Assembly (NCBI GenBank): GCA_025210345.1
Contig: JAOARX010000025.1
Location: forward strand, 150,430-214,429
Source: Pelagimonas sp.
GTDB taxonomy: Bacteria; Pseudomonadota; Alphaproteobacteria; Rhodobacterales; Rhodobacteraceae
Direction: 5' to 3'
DNA: 64,000 nucleotides
The position numbers and the translations under genes are program-made. The notes beneath the pieces are model-generated. The model made no database searches. It saw only the letters and a program-made list of their open reading frames with translations, and had not been told where the DNA came from. Below are positions 54,181 through 62,718 of the stretch, one piece after another (positions within the stretch are counted from its first letter, which is position 1; each line of letters opens with the position of its first letter).

Positions 54181-55161
54181 TCAGATCTTGAGCACGATCT
54201 TCCCAATATGGGTTGATCCCTCCATCCGCGCATGGGCGGCGGCGGCCTCTTCCAGCGGAAACTCCTGATCCATCACGGGCCCCACCTTGCCCGCATCCAA
54301 CAGGGGCCAGACCTTTTCCCGCAGCGCTTCGGCAATCTTGGCCTTGGCAAGATCACTTTGCGGGCGCAGCGTGCTGCCCGTGATCGTCAGGCGGCGCATC
54401 ATGACAAAGGCAAAGTTCAATTCGACCTTGGGCCCTTGCAAAAATGCGATCTGCACCAGCCGCCCATCTTCATCCAAAGATTTCACATTGCGCGGCAGAT
54501 AGCTGCCCCCAACCATATCCAGGATCAGGTTGGCCCCGCCCTCAGAGCGCATCACGTCGACAAAATCTTCGTCGCGATAATTGATCGCCCGTTCGGCCCC
54601 AAGCTCCAGACAGGCCTGGCATTTCTCGTCCGATCCCGCGGTGACAAAGACGCGCGCGCCGAATTCCCGCGCCAACTGAATGGCCGTCGTGCCGATGCCG
54701 GAGGATCCGCCATGTACCAGGAATCGCTCACCCGCTTGCAGACCACCGCGTTCAAACACATTGGACCAGACGGTGAAAAAGGTTTCGGGCAGGCAGGCCG
54801 CTTGTTTCAGGTCCATTCCCTGAGGGATCGGCAGGCAATGCGCCGCCGGCGTCATGACGTATTGCGCATAGCCACCACCGGGCAAGAGCGCACAGACCTG
54901 ATCCCCGACGGCGGGCCAGGTGACGCCCTCTCCGACGGCCACCACTTCGCCCGAGGCCTCAAGCCCCGGCAGATCCGACGCCCCTTTGGGGGGGGCGTAG
55001 CTTCCGGCGCGTTGCAGCGCATCCGGGCGGTTCACGCCAGCATAAGCGACCTTGATGACCACTTCGCCGTGCCCGGCCTGCGGCATGGGACGTTCGCATA
55101 GCTGCAGCACCTCCGGTCCACCCGGCTCAGTGATTTCCATTGCCCGCATGGTTTCCGCCAT
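54181..55161 (-). CDS. NAD(P)H-quinone oxidoreductase, zinc-independent MDR family
   Basis: The 326-residue protein resembles the quinone oxidoreductase/PIG3 group: AMEITEPGGPEVLQLCERPM at the start and the NADPH site LVHGGSSGIGTTAIQLAREF. The catalytic and structural zinc ligands of alcohol dehydrogenases are absent, as is normal for this group. GGAGGG precedes the ATG at 55161. It lies 31 bases after the COQ9 gene on the same strand, so both may serve quinone metabolism. Confidence 0.9.
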   Translation of the reverse strand: MAETMRAMEITEPGGPEVLQLCERPMPQAGHGEVVIKVAYAGVNRPDALQRAGSYAPPKGASDLPGLEASGEVVAVGEGVTWPAVGDQVCALLPGGGYAQYVMTPAAHCLPIPQGMDLKQAACLPETFFTVWSNVFERGGLQAGERFLVHGGSSGIGTTAIQLAREFGARVFVTAGSDEKCQACLELGAERAINYRDEDFVDVMRSEGGANLILDMVGGSYLPRNVKSLDEDGRLVQIAFLQGPKVELNFAFVMMRRLTITGSTLRPQSDLAKAKIAEALREKVWPLLDAGKVGPVMDQEFPLEEAAAAHARMEGSTHIGKIVLKI

Positions 55162-55192
55162 CGTGCCCTCCATTTCATCAGTTTGGTCTAGT

Positions 55193-55882
55193 TTAATCCT
55201 GCGTTTGCGGCGCAGGCTGGGTGCTTCCCGGCAGATCATCGCGCGGCACCGGCGCGACCACGTTTTCCAACAGGCGCGCGGGCCCGGCCATCAGGCGGCC
55301 AAGCGGCCCTTTCCGCGCATCCGCTTTGAATTTTTCGAACTGCATGACGTTGTCGATACGACGATCCAGAAAGGCCCAGGTGGCCTCATGCCCATCGCTT
55401 TCGTCGCCCAGCCAGAACAGCACGACCGCAGAATACACCGCCGAAAGAGTCGCCCGCTTGGTGTACCAATTCACATCCCGCGACGTGTCCCCCAAGCCGG
55501 TCCAGATCGCATCCGCCGTGCCCCAGATCAGCCTGGCCCCATCCGCCGCGTTTTGCGGCAGGGCAAACAGGGTGGTCCCGCGCCGAACCGCTTCGCGGTC
55601 CTCGACCGCTTGCAGGCGCGCCCGGACGGCAAAGGCGACCCGATCACGATAGCGTAGTTCAGACAGATCGGCGGCGTCCATGGCCGCACTCATCGCGGCA
55701 TCCCCGCGTTTGTGATAGGCAATCGCCAGATCCAGCGCCCCGCGCGGAAACAGCCCACGGGCCACCGTTGGGTCAACATCCACATCGGCCACAGCGGCCT
55801 GAAAACACGCATCAGTCCAGCCATCAAAGGGGACATGCATCAAAGCGGCGTCCACAAGGCGATCAGTAAGCGTATCCGACAT
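55193..55882 (-). CDS. COQ9 family protein
   Basis: The 229-residue protein matches COQ9, a lipid-binding helper of ubiquinone synthesis related to TetR folds. Visible segments include MHVPFDGWTDACFQAAVADV, FPRGALDLAIAYHKRGD and YTKRATLSAVYSAVVLFWLG. COQ9 is typical of alphaproteobacteria and mitochondria. GGGAGG precedes the ATG. Ubiquinone is the inferred pathway. Confidence 0.9.
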   Translation of the reverse strand: MSDTLTDRLVDAALMHVPFDGWTDACFQAAVADVDVDPTVARGLFPRGALDLAIAYHKRGDAAMSAAMDAADLSELRYRDRVAFAVRARLQAVEDREAVRRGTTLFALPQNAADGARLIWGTADAIWTGLGDTSRDVNWYTKRATLSAVYSAVVLFWLGDESDGHEATWAFLDRRIDNVMQFEKFKADARKGPLGRLMAGPARLLENVVAPVPRDDLPGSTQPAPQTQD

Positions 55883-55993
55883 GGTGTCCTCCCTTGGCCA
55901 TAGCCAACACCCTAGACAAAAAGGAACTGGGTTGCTATAGGGCGGCTTCCTGCAAATCCTTGCAACTTCAGACTAGAAAGGTGGTGACACCAC

Positions 55994-56200
55994 ATGCAGG
56001 TCAGTGTTCGCGACAACAACGTCGATCAGGCGCTCCGCGCCCTGAAGAAAAAGCTCCAGCGCGAAGGCGTATTCCGTGAAATGAAGCTCAAGCAACATTT
56101 CGAGAAGCCGTCCGAGAAAAAAGCGCGCGAGAAGGCTGAGGCGATTCGCCGTGCCCGCAAGCTGGCGCGCAAAAAAGCGCAGCGCGAAGGTCTCCTCTGA
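55994..56200 (+). CDS. rpsU: 30S ribosomal protein S21
   Basis: This 68-residue basic protein reads [20 protein letters not shown], then [20 protein letters not shown], as in bacterial S21. It binds near the anti-Shine-Dalgarno region of 16S rRNA and aids initiation. AAGGTGG is the ribosome-binding site. A hairpin about 50 bases after the stop is the likely terminator. Confidence 0.96.
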   Translation: MQVSVRDNNVDQALRALKKKLQREGVFREMKLKQHFEKPSEKKAREKAEAIRRARKLARKKAQREGLL

Positions 56201-56244
56201 GATTTTCACAGCTTGGTTGCTGATTTTTCAGCACTGAAAGTCAA

Positions 56245-56285
56245 GACGACCCCCGGGGCCCTGCCTTTCGGGGGTTTGTCATTTC
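56245..56285 (+). terminator. Likely terminator of rpsU
   Basis: ACCCCCG pairs with CGGGGGT across a GC-rich loop, and GAC / GTC extend the stem. TTTGTCATTT follows. The loop itself could form a GGGGCCC sub-stem. Confidence 0.6.
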
Positions 56286-56366
56286 TGCCACAGGGCCACG
56301 GGCCATGGTCGCGTGTTTCAGATCGTGGGCTTGCCAAGGTGTCCTGCCCCGCGTTAGACGCGCCCC

Positions 56367-56453
56367 ATGCAAAACCTGATGACCAAGACAACCACCACCA
56401 AGACCACCGCCATCGGCGGGGGAGTGTTTGGTGTGCGCGGTCAGAAGATCTAA
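56367..56453 (+). CDS. Threonine-rich leader peptide upstream of asd (putative attenuator)
   Basis: A 28-codon frame begins ATG at 56367 and ends TAA at 56451. Residues 6-16 read TKTTTTKTTAI: seven Thr, two Lys and an Ile, all end products of or linked to the aspartate pathway. A GC-rich hairpin follows 11 bases after the stop, and asd starts 76 bases after it. This is the layout of a ribosome-stalling attenuator such as thrL in enterobacteria. Weak points are the lack of a clear ribosome-binding site before either ATG (56367 or 56379) and the absence of a T-run after the hairpin. Confidence 0.55.
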   Translation: MQNLMTKTTTTKTTAIGGGVFGVRGQKI

Positions 56454-56464
56454 ACCACCAACCA

Positions 56465-56487
56465 GCCCCGCCGGAGACGGACGGGGC
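56465..56487 (+). promoter_or_regulatory. Hairpin in the asd leader, candidate attenuator stem
   Basis: GCCCCG pairs with CGGGGC and CCG with CGG around a GAGA loop, with one bulged A. It lies between the leader peptide and asd. A smaller stem CCGCC-ATC-GGCGG overlaps the leader coding region at 56407-56419 and might compete with upstream pairing. No U-tract follows, so any control may act on translation or through Rho. Confidence 0.45.
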
Positions 56488-56529
56488 AGATATGCGCTTC
56501 GTCCCTTCGCACATGAAAGAGAGACGAAG

Positions 56530-57591
56530 ATGTTGATCCAGGAAAATCCCCAAGCCGCCGCCCGTGTCATCCCCGCCAACCCCGTTGTCGCCATTGTCGG
56601 CGCAACCGGAGCCGTCGGGGCCGTGCTGATCGAAAGCCTGGAGGCGCGCAACTTTCCCCTGTCCGAACTGCGCCTGCTGGCATCGGCCCGCTCCGCTGGC
56701 AAAGCGGTGCCATTTCGCGGACAAGAGCTGATCATTCAGGAACTGGGGGAAGCCAGCTTTGACGGCGTCGATATTGCGCTGTTTTCGGCGGGCTCCGGCC
56801 TGTCGCAAACCTATGCCCCCATCGCGATTGCCGCCGGTGCCATCGTGGTCGACAATTCGTCCGCCTTCCGCATGGAGGACAACGTTCCGCTGATCGTGCC
56901 CGAGGTCAACGCAGCCGCGATGGAGGCCCATCACGGCGTGGTCGCAAACCCGAATTGCGTGGCGGCGATTGCAACCGTGGCCCTCGCGCCTCTGCGCGCA
57001 CATCGCAAAATCAACCGCCTGCAGATGTCCACCTATCAGGCGGCCTCAGGTGCCGGCGCCGAAGCCATGGCGGAACTCAATGAAGCCACTGCCGCTGCGC
57101 TGGCCGGAGAAGACTTTGAACCCAAAGTCCTGCCCCACCCCTATGCCTTCAACTTTTTCAGCCACAATGCAGATATCGAACCCGACACCGGCTATAACGG
57201 CGAGGAAAGCAAGGTCATCGCCGAGATGCGGCGCATCTTTGATCAGCCGGAATTGCCCGTCGGCGTAACCTGCATCCGCGTGCCTGTCCCGCGGGCACAT
57301 GGCATGGCCATCACCGTTGAACTGGACGAAGCCCTGTCGCCTGATCTGGCGCGTGAACTTTTTGCCAATGCACCGGGTGTTCAGGTCGTAGACGATCAGG
57401 AACGTAACTATTTCCCCATGCCCGTCGACGCCTCTGGTCAGGACGACGTATTGGTCGGACGCATCCGCACCGATCTGGGCGATCCCTCTGGCCGCTCGCT
57501 GGCGCTGTTCGTGGTTGGGGACCAGCTGCTGAAAGGTGCGGCATTGAATGCCGTGCAAATCGCCGAAGCGCTGATGGCGCGCGCGCAGTAA
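56530..57591 (+). CDS. asd: Aspartate-semialdehyde dehydrogenase
   Basis: The 353-residue enzyme makes aspartate semialdehyde, the branch point to lysine, threonine, methionine and isoleucine. It has the NADP loop VAIVGATGAVGAVLIESLEA, VDNSSAFRM, the catalytic Cys143 in ANPNCVAAI and the His in VPVPRAHGMAI. The N-terminus is about 15 residues longer than usual before the Rossmann strand. The ATG has GAGAGACGAAG upstream. A Thr-rich leader peptide precedes it, suggesting attenuation by threonine supply. Confidence 0.95.
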   Translation: MLIQENPQAAARVIPANPVVAIVGATGAVGAVLIESLEARNFPLSELRLLASARSAGKAVPFRGQELIIQELGEASFDGVDIALFSAGSGLSQTYAPIAIAAGAIVVDNSSAFRMEDNVPLIVPEVNAAAMEAHHGVVANPNCVAAIATVALAPLRAHRKINRLQMSTYQAASGAGAEAMAELNEATAAALAGEDFEPKVLPHPYAFNFFSHNADIEPDTGYNGEESKVIAEMRRIFDQPELPVGVTCIRVPVPRAHGMAITVELDEALSPDLARELFANAPGVQVVDDQERNYFPMPVDASGQDDVLVGRIRTDLGDPSGRSLALFVVGDQLLKGAALNAVQIAEALMARAQ

Positions 57592-57597
57592 CCTGTC

Positions 57598-57620
57598 TCC
57601 CCCGCCCACGGGCGGGGGGA
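57598..57620. terminator. Strong hairpin after asd
   Basis: TCCCCCGCC pairs with GGCGGGGGA around a short loop, starting seven bases after the asd stop. There is no long T-run. It separates asd from the convergent carboxypeptidase gene. Confidence 0.55.
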
Positions 57621-57721
57621 ACACCCGACATGACATCATGGCCCCACGATTCGGGCCACCAAACAGGTCGATTTCCCAAGATCCGTTGCAGCTGTATCAA
57701 CCCCTATCCGATGACAACAGG

Positions 57722-59278
57722 TCAGCTGGGGCCGATCATGAAACAGGTCATCTGTCGTGCCTGCAGACGTTTGCAGGCGATCTCGGCCTCGTCACGGGAA
57801 AGACCCATAAAGTTGGCATCAAAGCCGCGCGATCCTTTGACCACCTTGCGCAACGCGCCGTCCAGGGTCGTGGATTCAGCCAGGGCCGTTTTCAACAGCA
57901 CCTTTTGTGCGGCAAACTCATTGCGATACCGCCCGACATTGATGCCCCAATGGCGACCGTCCGACGTGGACAGACGCGTGACCACCTCCGCCTGTTGGGC
58001 CGGCGTGGGTTTGTCGCGCAACAAAGCGGCGGCCTTCACGCTTTTCGGGCGGGTAATCGGCTTGGCCGACTGCGCGGGGGCCTGGGCCTTGGCGGTCACG
58101 ACCGGAGCCGTCGCGGTCGGCGCCTCTGGTGGCACAGCCGAAACGGCCTGGATCTCTTGCAGCGCCTTTTGCAAATCATCCTGAACCTGCGCGACGATCG
58201 GCGCGGTGTCGGGCGCCGGGGCTTCGGGTGTCGAGATTTTGGGAACCGCGCGCGCCACCGGGCGCAGGCTGCGTTTCACCGCTGCATTTGCCACCCGAAT
58301 CGATTTGGAGACACCTTTGGTTGACGCGCCAGCCTTGGCCTGTCCCTTGGATTTCGAATTGGATTTCGGTTTGTTTTTCGCGACACGCACCGTTTTCACA
58401 TTGCCCCGATAGGCCGGTTTGCGAGGTTTGCGCAGCGCAACCCGCGTGGGCGAGCGTTTGAACCCAAGATCCAAAAGTTCGGCCACCTTGGCATTGCGCG
58501 AGGCCGTGGAACGCCCCCCAAACACCGTCGCGATCACCCGCTCACGACCGCGCTCGGCCGAGGCGGTCAGATTGTAGCCCGCCGCCCGGGTATACCCCGT
58601 CTTGATCCCGTCTGCGCCTTTGTAGTTCTCCAGCAAACGCCGGTTTGTATGCGACACCGTTTTGATCCCGGCATCCGCCTTTTTGCGCGAAAACAAGTTA
58701 TAATATTGGGGATAGTCATAGATCACATGGCGCCCCAGGCGGGTCATGTCACGCGCGGTCGACAGGTGCCCCTGTTCGGTCAGCCCATGTGCGTTTTTGA
58801 ACGTCGTCCGGGTCATGCCCATGGCTTTGGCAGTCCGGTTCATCCGGCGGGCAAAGGCCGCCTCGGAGCCGGAAATCGCCTCGCCAATTGCGGTCGCGGC
58901 GTCATTGGCGGACTTCACCGCCGCCGCACGCACCAGATAGCGCAGCTTGATCTTTTGCCCTGCCCGCAGGCCAAGTTTCGAAGGGGGCTCGGCCGCGGCA
59001 TTTTTCGAAACACGCACCAGCGTGTCCATCGAAATCTCACCATTCTGCACCGCCTCAAAGGCGATGTAGACCGTCATCATCTTGGTCAAAGATGCCGGAT
59101 GCAACCGTGTGTCGGCATTGCGCGAATGCAGCACCTTGCCGCTGCGCGCGTCCATCACCAACGCAGCATAGGGCGCTGCGAATGCCGACATCGGCACCAC
59201 AAGTGCCATCCAAATAAACGTGAATACATACAGACCAATACGGCCTGCCTGCCTGCGACGTCCCGTCACCCGATCCAC
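57722..59278 (-). CDS. D-alanyl-D-alanine carboxypeptidase with C-terminal SPOR domain
   Basis: The 518-residue exported penicillin-binding protein trims D-Ala from peptidoglycan. It has a signal peptide ending SAFA, the SxxK motif SLTK (Ser63, Lys66), the SxN motif KSANDAATAI and the KTG motif DGIKTGYTRAAG. A long Lys/Pro/Ala-rich linker follows (about 290-430). The last 80 residues (WGINVGRYRNEFAAQKVLLK) form a SPOR domain that binds denuded glycan at the division site. The start is a GTG after GAGG. The SPOR fusion suggests septal recruitment. Confidence 0.92.
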   Translation of the reverse strand: MDRVTGRRRQAGRIGLYVFTFIWMALVVPMSAFAAPYAALVMDARSGKVLHSRNADTRLHPASLTKMMTVYIAFEAVQNGEISMDTLVRVSKNAAAEPPSKLGLRAGQKIKLRYLVRAAAVKSANDAATAIGEAISGSEAAFARRMNRTAKAMGMTRTTFKNAHGLTEQGHLSTARDMTRLGRHVIYDYPQYYNLFSRKKADAGIKTVSHTNRRLLENYKGADGIKTGYTRAAGYNLTASAERGRERVIATVFGGRSTASRNAKVAELLDLGFKRSPTRVALRKPRKPAYRGNVKTVRVAKNKPKSNSKSKGQAKAGASTKGVSKSIRVANAAVKRSLRPVARAVPKISTPEAPAPDTAPIVAQVQDDLQKALQEIQAVSAVPPEAPTATAPVVTAKAQAPAQSAKPITRPKSVKAAALLRDKPTPAQQAEVVTRLSTSDGRHWGINVGRYRNEFAAQKVLLKTALAESTTLDGALRKVVKGSRGFDANFMGLSRDEAEIACKRLQARQMTCFMIGPS

Positions 59279-59504
59279 CTTTCTGCCTCAAACTCCCGGG
59301 TTTTCCCGGTGAGTATTTTATCGACACTCATTAAGCGTCATTTTTGTTAAAAGTTGGATAACATGGATCCTGGTTTCAGAAAACCCGGCAATCTGTTGAT
59401 TTACCGCTGTTTTTGCAATGAGGCATCACCCAGATATAGCGCCCCCAACACCCGCGCCCCCAAAACTGGCCATTGCCCTCCAAGTCTGGCATCTGGACGG
59501 CGTA

Positions 59505-60203
59505 TTAACCGATCTCGTCGATCAGCCCCGCCAGCCCGGATAAATCCGGCAGTTCGCGGAATCTCGGATGCACCGGGGGCTCGGCATGTTCAAGGCTCCA
59601 CGCCAGATCATGTGGGACAAAAACGCCCCACCCTCCCGCGTCAATCGCGGGGCGCACATCCGATTTCATGGAGTTGCCAATCATCATCGCCCCGGGTGCG
59701 CCGCCCGGAACCCGCCCAAAGAGACGCGCATATGTGTCCGGTTGTTTATCCGAAACGATTTCGACCGCATCGAACAGATCCCCCAACCCCGATTGCGCCA
59801 GCTTTCGTTCCTGGTGCAGCAGATCCCCCTTGGTGATCAGCATCACGTGAAACTCCTGCGCGGCGCGTTCGACGGCCTCTTGTGCGTGGGGCAGCAGCTC
59901 GATCGGGTGATCTAGCATCTCTTGTCCGGCATCCAGAAGGTTCTGGATGACCGCAGCGGGAACACGCTGATCTGTGACCTCAATTGCGGTTTCGATCATC
60001 GACAGGACAAAGCCCTTTACCCCAAACCCATAGTGCCCAATGTTGCGACGCTCTGCCTGTTCAAGACGATGCATCACATCCTCTGCATCAGTGTAATCCC
60101 GCAAAAGATCCGCAAAGCGGTCCTGCGTCAGTTGGAAAAACCTTTCATTATGCCACAGCGTGTCATCCGCATCGAAAGCAATGGTCTGCAACTGGCGCGA
60201 CAT
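59505..60203 (-). CDS. HAD family hydrolase
   Basis: The 232-residue phosphatase-like protein has the HAD motif I FDADDTLWHN (residues 10-19), motif II VMLITKGD and motif IV MMIGNSMKSDVRPAIDAG. It resembles the haloacid dehalogenase/YjjG-like soluble group. The ATG at 60203 follows AAAGGAG. The substrate is unknown. Confidence 0.88.
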   Translation of the reverse strand: MSRQLQTIAFDADDTLWHNERFFQLTQDRFADLLRDYTDAEDVMHRLEQAERRNIGHYGFGVKGFVLSMIETAIEVTDQRVPAAVIQNLLDAGQEMLDHPIELLPHAQEAVERAAQEFHVMLITKGDLLHQERKLAQSGLGDLFDAVEIVSDKQPDTYARLFGRVPGGAPGAMMIGNSMKSDVRPAIDAGGWGVFVPHDLAWSLEHAEPPVHPRFRELPDLSGLAGLIDEIG

Positions 60204-60295
60204 GGGGGCTCCTTTCATTGGCCACATATTTCATGGGCCACACATCGCCAAGCTAAGCCCGGGCAGAGGATTTTTGCAAATCATCGGATTTGCGC

Positions 60296-60324
60296 TTGCA
60301 TCCCCCCAGACGCAAGAGTAAACG
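60296..60324 (+). promoter_or_regulatory. Candidate promoter of the tRNA-Trp gene
   Basis: TTGCAT and TAAACG are separated by 17 bases, and the -10-like hexamer ends 12 bases before the tRNA. The match to a housekeeping promoter is moderate. Confidence 0.35.
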
Positions 60325-60336
60325 GTCCGTGGCCTT

Positions 60337-60412
60337 AGGGGTATAGCTCAGCTGGTAGAGCGACGGTCTCCAAAACCGTAGGTCTCGGGTTCGAACCCTG
60401 ATGCCCCTGCCA
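60337..60412 (+). tRNA. tRNA-Trp (anticodon CCA)
   Basis: The cloverleaf is complete. The acceptor stem AGGGGTA pairs with TGCCCCT. The D arm is GCTCAGCTGGTAGAGC, the anticodon loop CTCCAAA has CCA at 60370-60372, and the T arm is TCGGGTTCGAACCCTGA. The discriminator G and an encoded CCA end at 60412. It stands before secE and nusG, the usual position of tRNA-Trp in proteobacteria. Confidence 0.97.
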
Positions 60413-60502
60413 CTTCTCCCAACATTCCAAATCAAACCACGCAGCGCTGGCGTCCGCGTCTGATAACGTGATCGACGGTCAAAGGAATAGCGGCCTGTGG
60501 GC

Positions 60503-60531
60503 TTGAAAAACCTGTGCGCTTTTCGTATTTG
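60503..60531 (+). promoter_or_regulatory. Candidate promoter of secE-nusG
   Basis: TTGAAA at 60503-60508 and TATTTG at 60526-60531 are 17 bases apart, and the -10 lies 30 bases before the secE ATG. The call rests on spacing and position only. Confidence 0.4.
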
Positions 60532-60560
60532 ACGCTCTGACCCTGTGAGGAAACAAATTG

Positions 60561-60758
60561 ATGGCTACCACAAACCCCCTTCAGTTCATCCAGCAGGTGC
60601 GCGCCGAGGTTTCTAAAATCGTCTGGCCCACCCGCCGCGAAGTGATGCTGACCACCGTGATGGTGTTCATCATGGCGGCGCTGACCGCTGTTTTCTTTGC
60701 GCTTGTTGATCTACTGATCAAAACCGGCCTTCAGGGGCTGTTGGCGCTGGTGGGCTAG
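60561..60758 (+). CDS. secE: Preprotein translocase subunit SecE
   Basis: The 65-residue protein has one membrane helix (TVMVFIMAALTAVFFALVDL). The conserved amphipathic stretch FIQQVRAEVSKIVWPTRREV precedes it. It clamps SecY in the inner membrane. GAGGAAA precedes the ATG at 60561; a TTG directly before it is unlikely to be used. nusG follows after 156 bases. Confidence 0.95.
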   Translation: MATTNPLQFIQQVRAEVSKIVWPTRREVMLTTVMVFIMAALTAVFFALVDLLIKTGLQGLLALVG

Positions 60759-60914
60759 GCCCGCCCCAGATCAGCCAGCGATTGCAGGCTTGAAACTCTT
60801 GCACCACGGGCGTAAGAGACCATGGAATGATAGAAGGGCGTGTAACGAATCAAGTTGCACGCCGATTTTTTATCCGGGACTCAAATCCCGGTCAGGCAAA
60901 GCAAAAGGTGGCAA

Positions 60915-61448
60915 ATGGCGAAGCGGTGGTATTCGGTCAGCGTGCTTTCGAACTTTGAAAAGAAGGTCGCTGAATCTATCCGTCAATCGGTCGAGGAACA
61001 GGGCCTTGAGGATCAGATCGACGAAGTGCTGGTTCCCACCGAGGAAGTGATCGAGGTTCGTCGCGGCAAAAAGGTCACGACCGAGCGCCGCTTTATGCCG
61101 GGCTATGTTCTGATCCACATGGAAATGTCCGATCAGGGCTATCACCTTGTGATTTCGACCAACCGTGTGACCGGTTTCCTGGGTCCGCAGGGCCGTCCGA
61201 TGCCCATGCGCGACGCCGAAGTCGAAGCCATCCTTGGCCGCGTCCAGGAGAACGAAGAAGCACCGCGCACCCTCATCAGCTTTGAGGTGGGTGAAAAGGT
61301 CAAAGTCAACGACGGCCCCTTCGAAGGCTTCGACGGCATGGTCGAGGGCGTGGACGACGACACACAGAAACTCAAGGTTTCGGTGTCCATCTTCGGCCGC
61401 GAAACCCCGGTCGAGCTGGACTTTACCCAGGTTTCGAAAGAGGTCTGA
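60915..61448 (+). CDS. nusG: Transcription termination/antitermination protein NusG
   Basis: The 177-residue protein has the NGN domain ([32 protein letters not shown]) and a C-terminal KOW domain ([20 protein letters not shown]). It binds RNA polymerase and links it to Rho or the ribosome. AGGTGG precedes the ATG at 60915. A strong terminator follows, so rplKA is probably transcribed from its own promoter. Confidence 0.96.
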   Translation: MAKRWYSVSVLSNFEKKVAESIRQSVEEQGLEDQIDEVLVPTEEVIEVRRGKKVTTERRFMPGYVLIHMEMSDQGYHLVISTNRVTGFLGPQGRPMPMRDAEVEAILGRVQENEEAPRTLISFEVGEKVKVNDGPFEGFDGMVEGVDDDTQKLKVSVSIFGRETPVELDFTQVSKEV

Positions 61449-61478
61449 GCCTTAGGGTATTATGTCTGATTGCTTATC

Positions 61479-61508
61479 AAACGCTCCGCAATCGCGGGGC
61501 GTTTTTTT
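61479..61508 (+). terminator. Intrinsic terminator of nusG
   Basis: AAACGCTCCGC and GCGGGGCGTTT form a stem around AATC with one mismatch, followed by seven Ts. Confidence 0.85.
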
Positions 61509-61626
61509 GTAAGCGGGTGGTAGCTCTCCGAGACAAAGCGTAATTTAGCTGCGGCTACTCCAAAGGCTGCTTTGCTAGTCCCCAAAGGTCAGATAGCGTT
61601 ACTGTGATCGGTAAAGGTAAGGCAAA

Positions 61627-62214
61627 ATGGAGCAATCAAACAAAATGAGGGAAGGATTTTCACCGTTTATCTTCGGGATAGTGATGATCTCATTTGCCGC
61701 TGTTTTTTGGTTCGTTGATTTACGCCAAAGCCGCGAAGCCGAAATATTAGCATCCGAAGTCAAGAATTTCTTGGAAAACCATCGAAGGGAAAGTTTCGAT
61801 CACCTGACCGCATATCAGCAGGCACGACAACTGAAGGAACTTACCGATAGCCCAAATCGCATGTTGCTCAGCATGCTTTCATTGGTGATAGCCATGCAGT
61901 TTTTCTCAACGTTCTTCAAAAACTCGTTATGGCCTGTACGTCGCGGCCTTAGACTTCCGCCACTTGGATATTTCTACAAACCGGACATCCATACACAGTG
62001 CAGCTTGGTCACAGTGGGCACCGATCCGTCCTTTGTATACCCTACACAAGAACCACCTAAAAATTGTCTGTATGGTACTCCTGATCCACCCACCCCAATT
62101 CACCCTTGCTATCCCCCCCCAACCGATGTAACGCAGCGCATCTGCGCCTTTTCGGGCGTACGAATCGTGGAAGGCGAGCCGCGCGCGCGCTGCGGACCAG
62201 ACCACGCAACATAA
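61627..62214 (+). CDS. Hypothetical membrane protein inside the nusG-rplK interval
   Basis: I do not recognise this 195-residue product. It has two hydrophobic segments (FIFGIVMISFAAVFWFVD at about 14-31 and MLLSMLSLVIAMQFFSTFF at about 80-98) and a charged helix between them. The first 110 codons are AT-rich and use codons unlike the ribosomal-protein neighbours. The last 80 residues are Pro/Cys-rich and run through a C8 tract at 62113-62120, so the true end may be earlier or the frame disturbed. AAGGT lies before the ATG. It looks like an insertion between the nusG terminator and the rplK leader. Confidence 0.5.
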   Translation: MEQSNKMREGFSPFIFGIVMISFAAVFWFVDLRQSREAEILASEVKNFLENHRRESFDHLTAYQQARQLKELTDSPNRMLLSMLSLVIAMQFFSTFFKNSLWPVRRGLRLPPLGYFYKPDIHTQCSLVTVGTDPSFVYPTQEPPKNCLYGTPDPPTPIHPCYPPPTDVTQRICAFSGVRIVEGEPRARCGPDHAT

Positions 62215-62261
62215 CCTGCTTTCGCCACGCGTGTGTGAAAGTGTTGTAAAGGAGATAGCCG

Positions 62262-62714
62262 ATGGCCAAGAAGCTCGCCGGCACGATGAAGCTGCAGATC
62301 CCTGCAGGCAAAGCCAACCCCTCGCCGCCCGTAGGCCCTGCTCTGGGTCAGCGCGGCATCAACATCATGGAATTCTGTAAGGCGTTCAACGCCAAGACAC
62401 AGGAAATGGAGCCCGGCGCGCCGTGCCCGACCGTGATCACCTATTATCAGGACAAGTCCTTTACCATGGACATCAAGACGCCGCCCGCGTCTTACTACCT
62501 GAAAAAAGCGGCTGGCCTTAAGCCGGTTGGCAAGCGTAACCGCCCCCGTGGCGCGGAAGCCCCCGGCCGTGAGGTCGTCGCAACCGTGACCGTTGCGCAG
62601 GTTCGCGAGATCGCAGAAGCCAAGATGAAAGACCTCTCGGCCAATGACGTCGAAGCAGCAATGCAGATCATCCTGGGCTCGGCCCGGTCGATGGGCATCG
62701 AGGTGAAAGGCTAA
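62262..62714 (+). CDS. rplK: 50S ribosomal protein L11
   Basis: The 150-residue protein forms the GTPase-associated stalk base with 23S rRNA. It reads [20 protein letters not shown], then [16 protein letters not shown], as in all L11. It is a few residues longer than usual because of a basic [18 protein letters not shown] insertion. AAAGGAG precedes the ATG. It is the substrate of PrmA, encoded at 44064. Confidence 0.97.
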   Translation: MAKKLAGTMKLQIPAGKANPSPPVGPALGQRGINIMEFCKAFNAKTQEMEPGAPCPTVITYYQDKSFTMDIKTPPASYYLKKAAGLKPVGKRNRPRGAEAPGREVVATVTVAQVREIAEAKMKDLSANDVEAAMQIILGSARSMGIEVKG

Positions 62715-62718
62715 GATC

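Noticed and set aside
56206..57003. Leftward open frame across the asd leader and 5' end
   Set aside because: It is antisense to asd, low-complexity in its product, and would overlap the rpsU terminator.
59354..59836. Rightward open frame beginning upstream of the HAD gene stop
   Set aside because: Pro/Arg-rich product without similarity, and it overlaps the well-supported HAD gene on the other strand.
60253..60435. Leftward open frame across the tRNA-Trp gene
   Set aside because: It runs through a complete tRNA gene and has no support.
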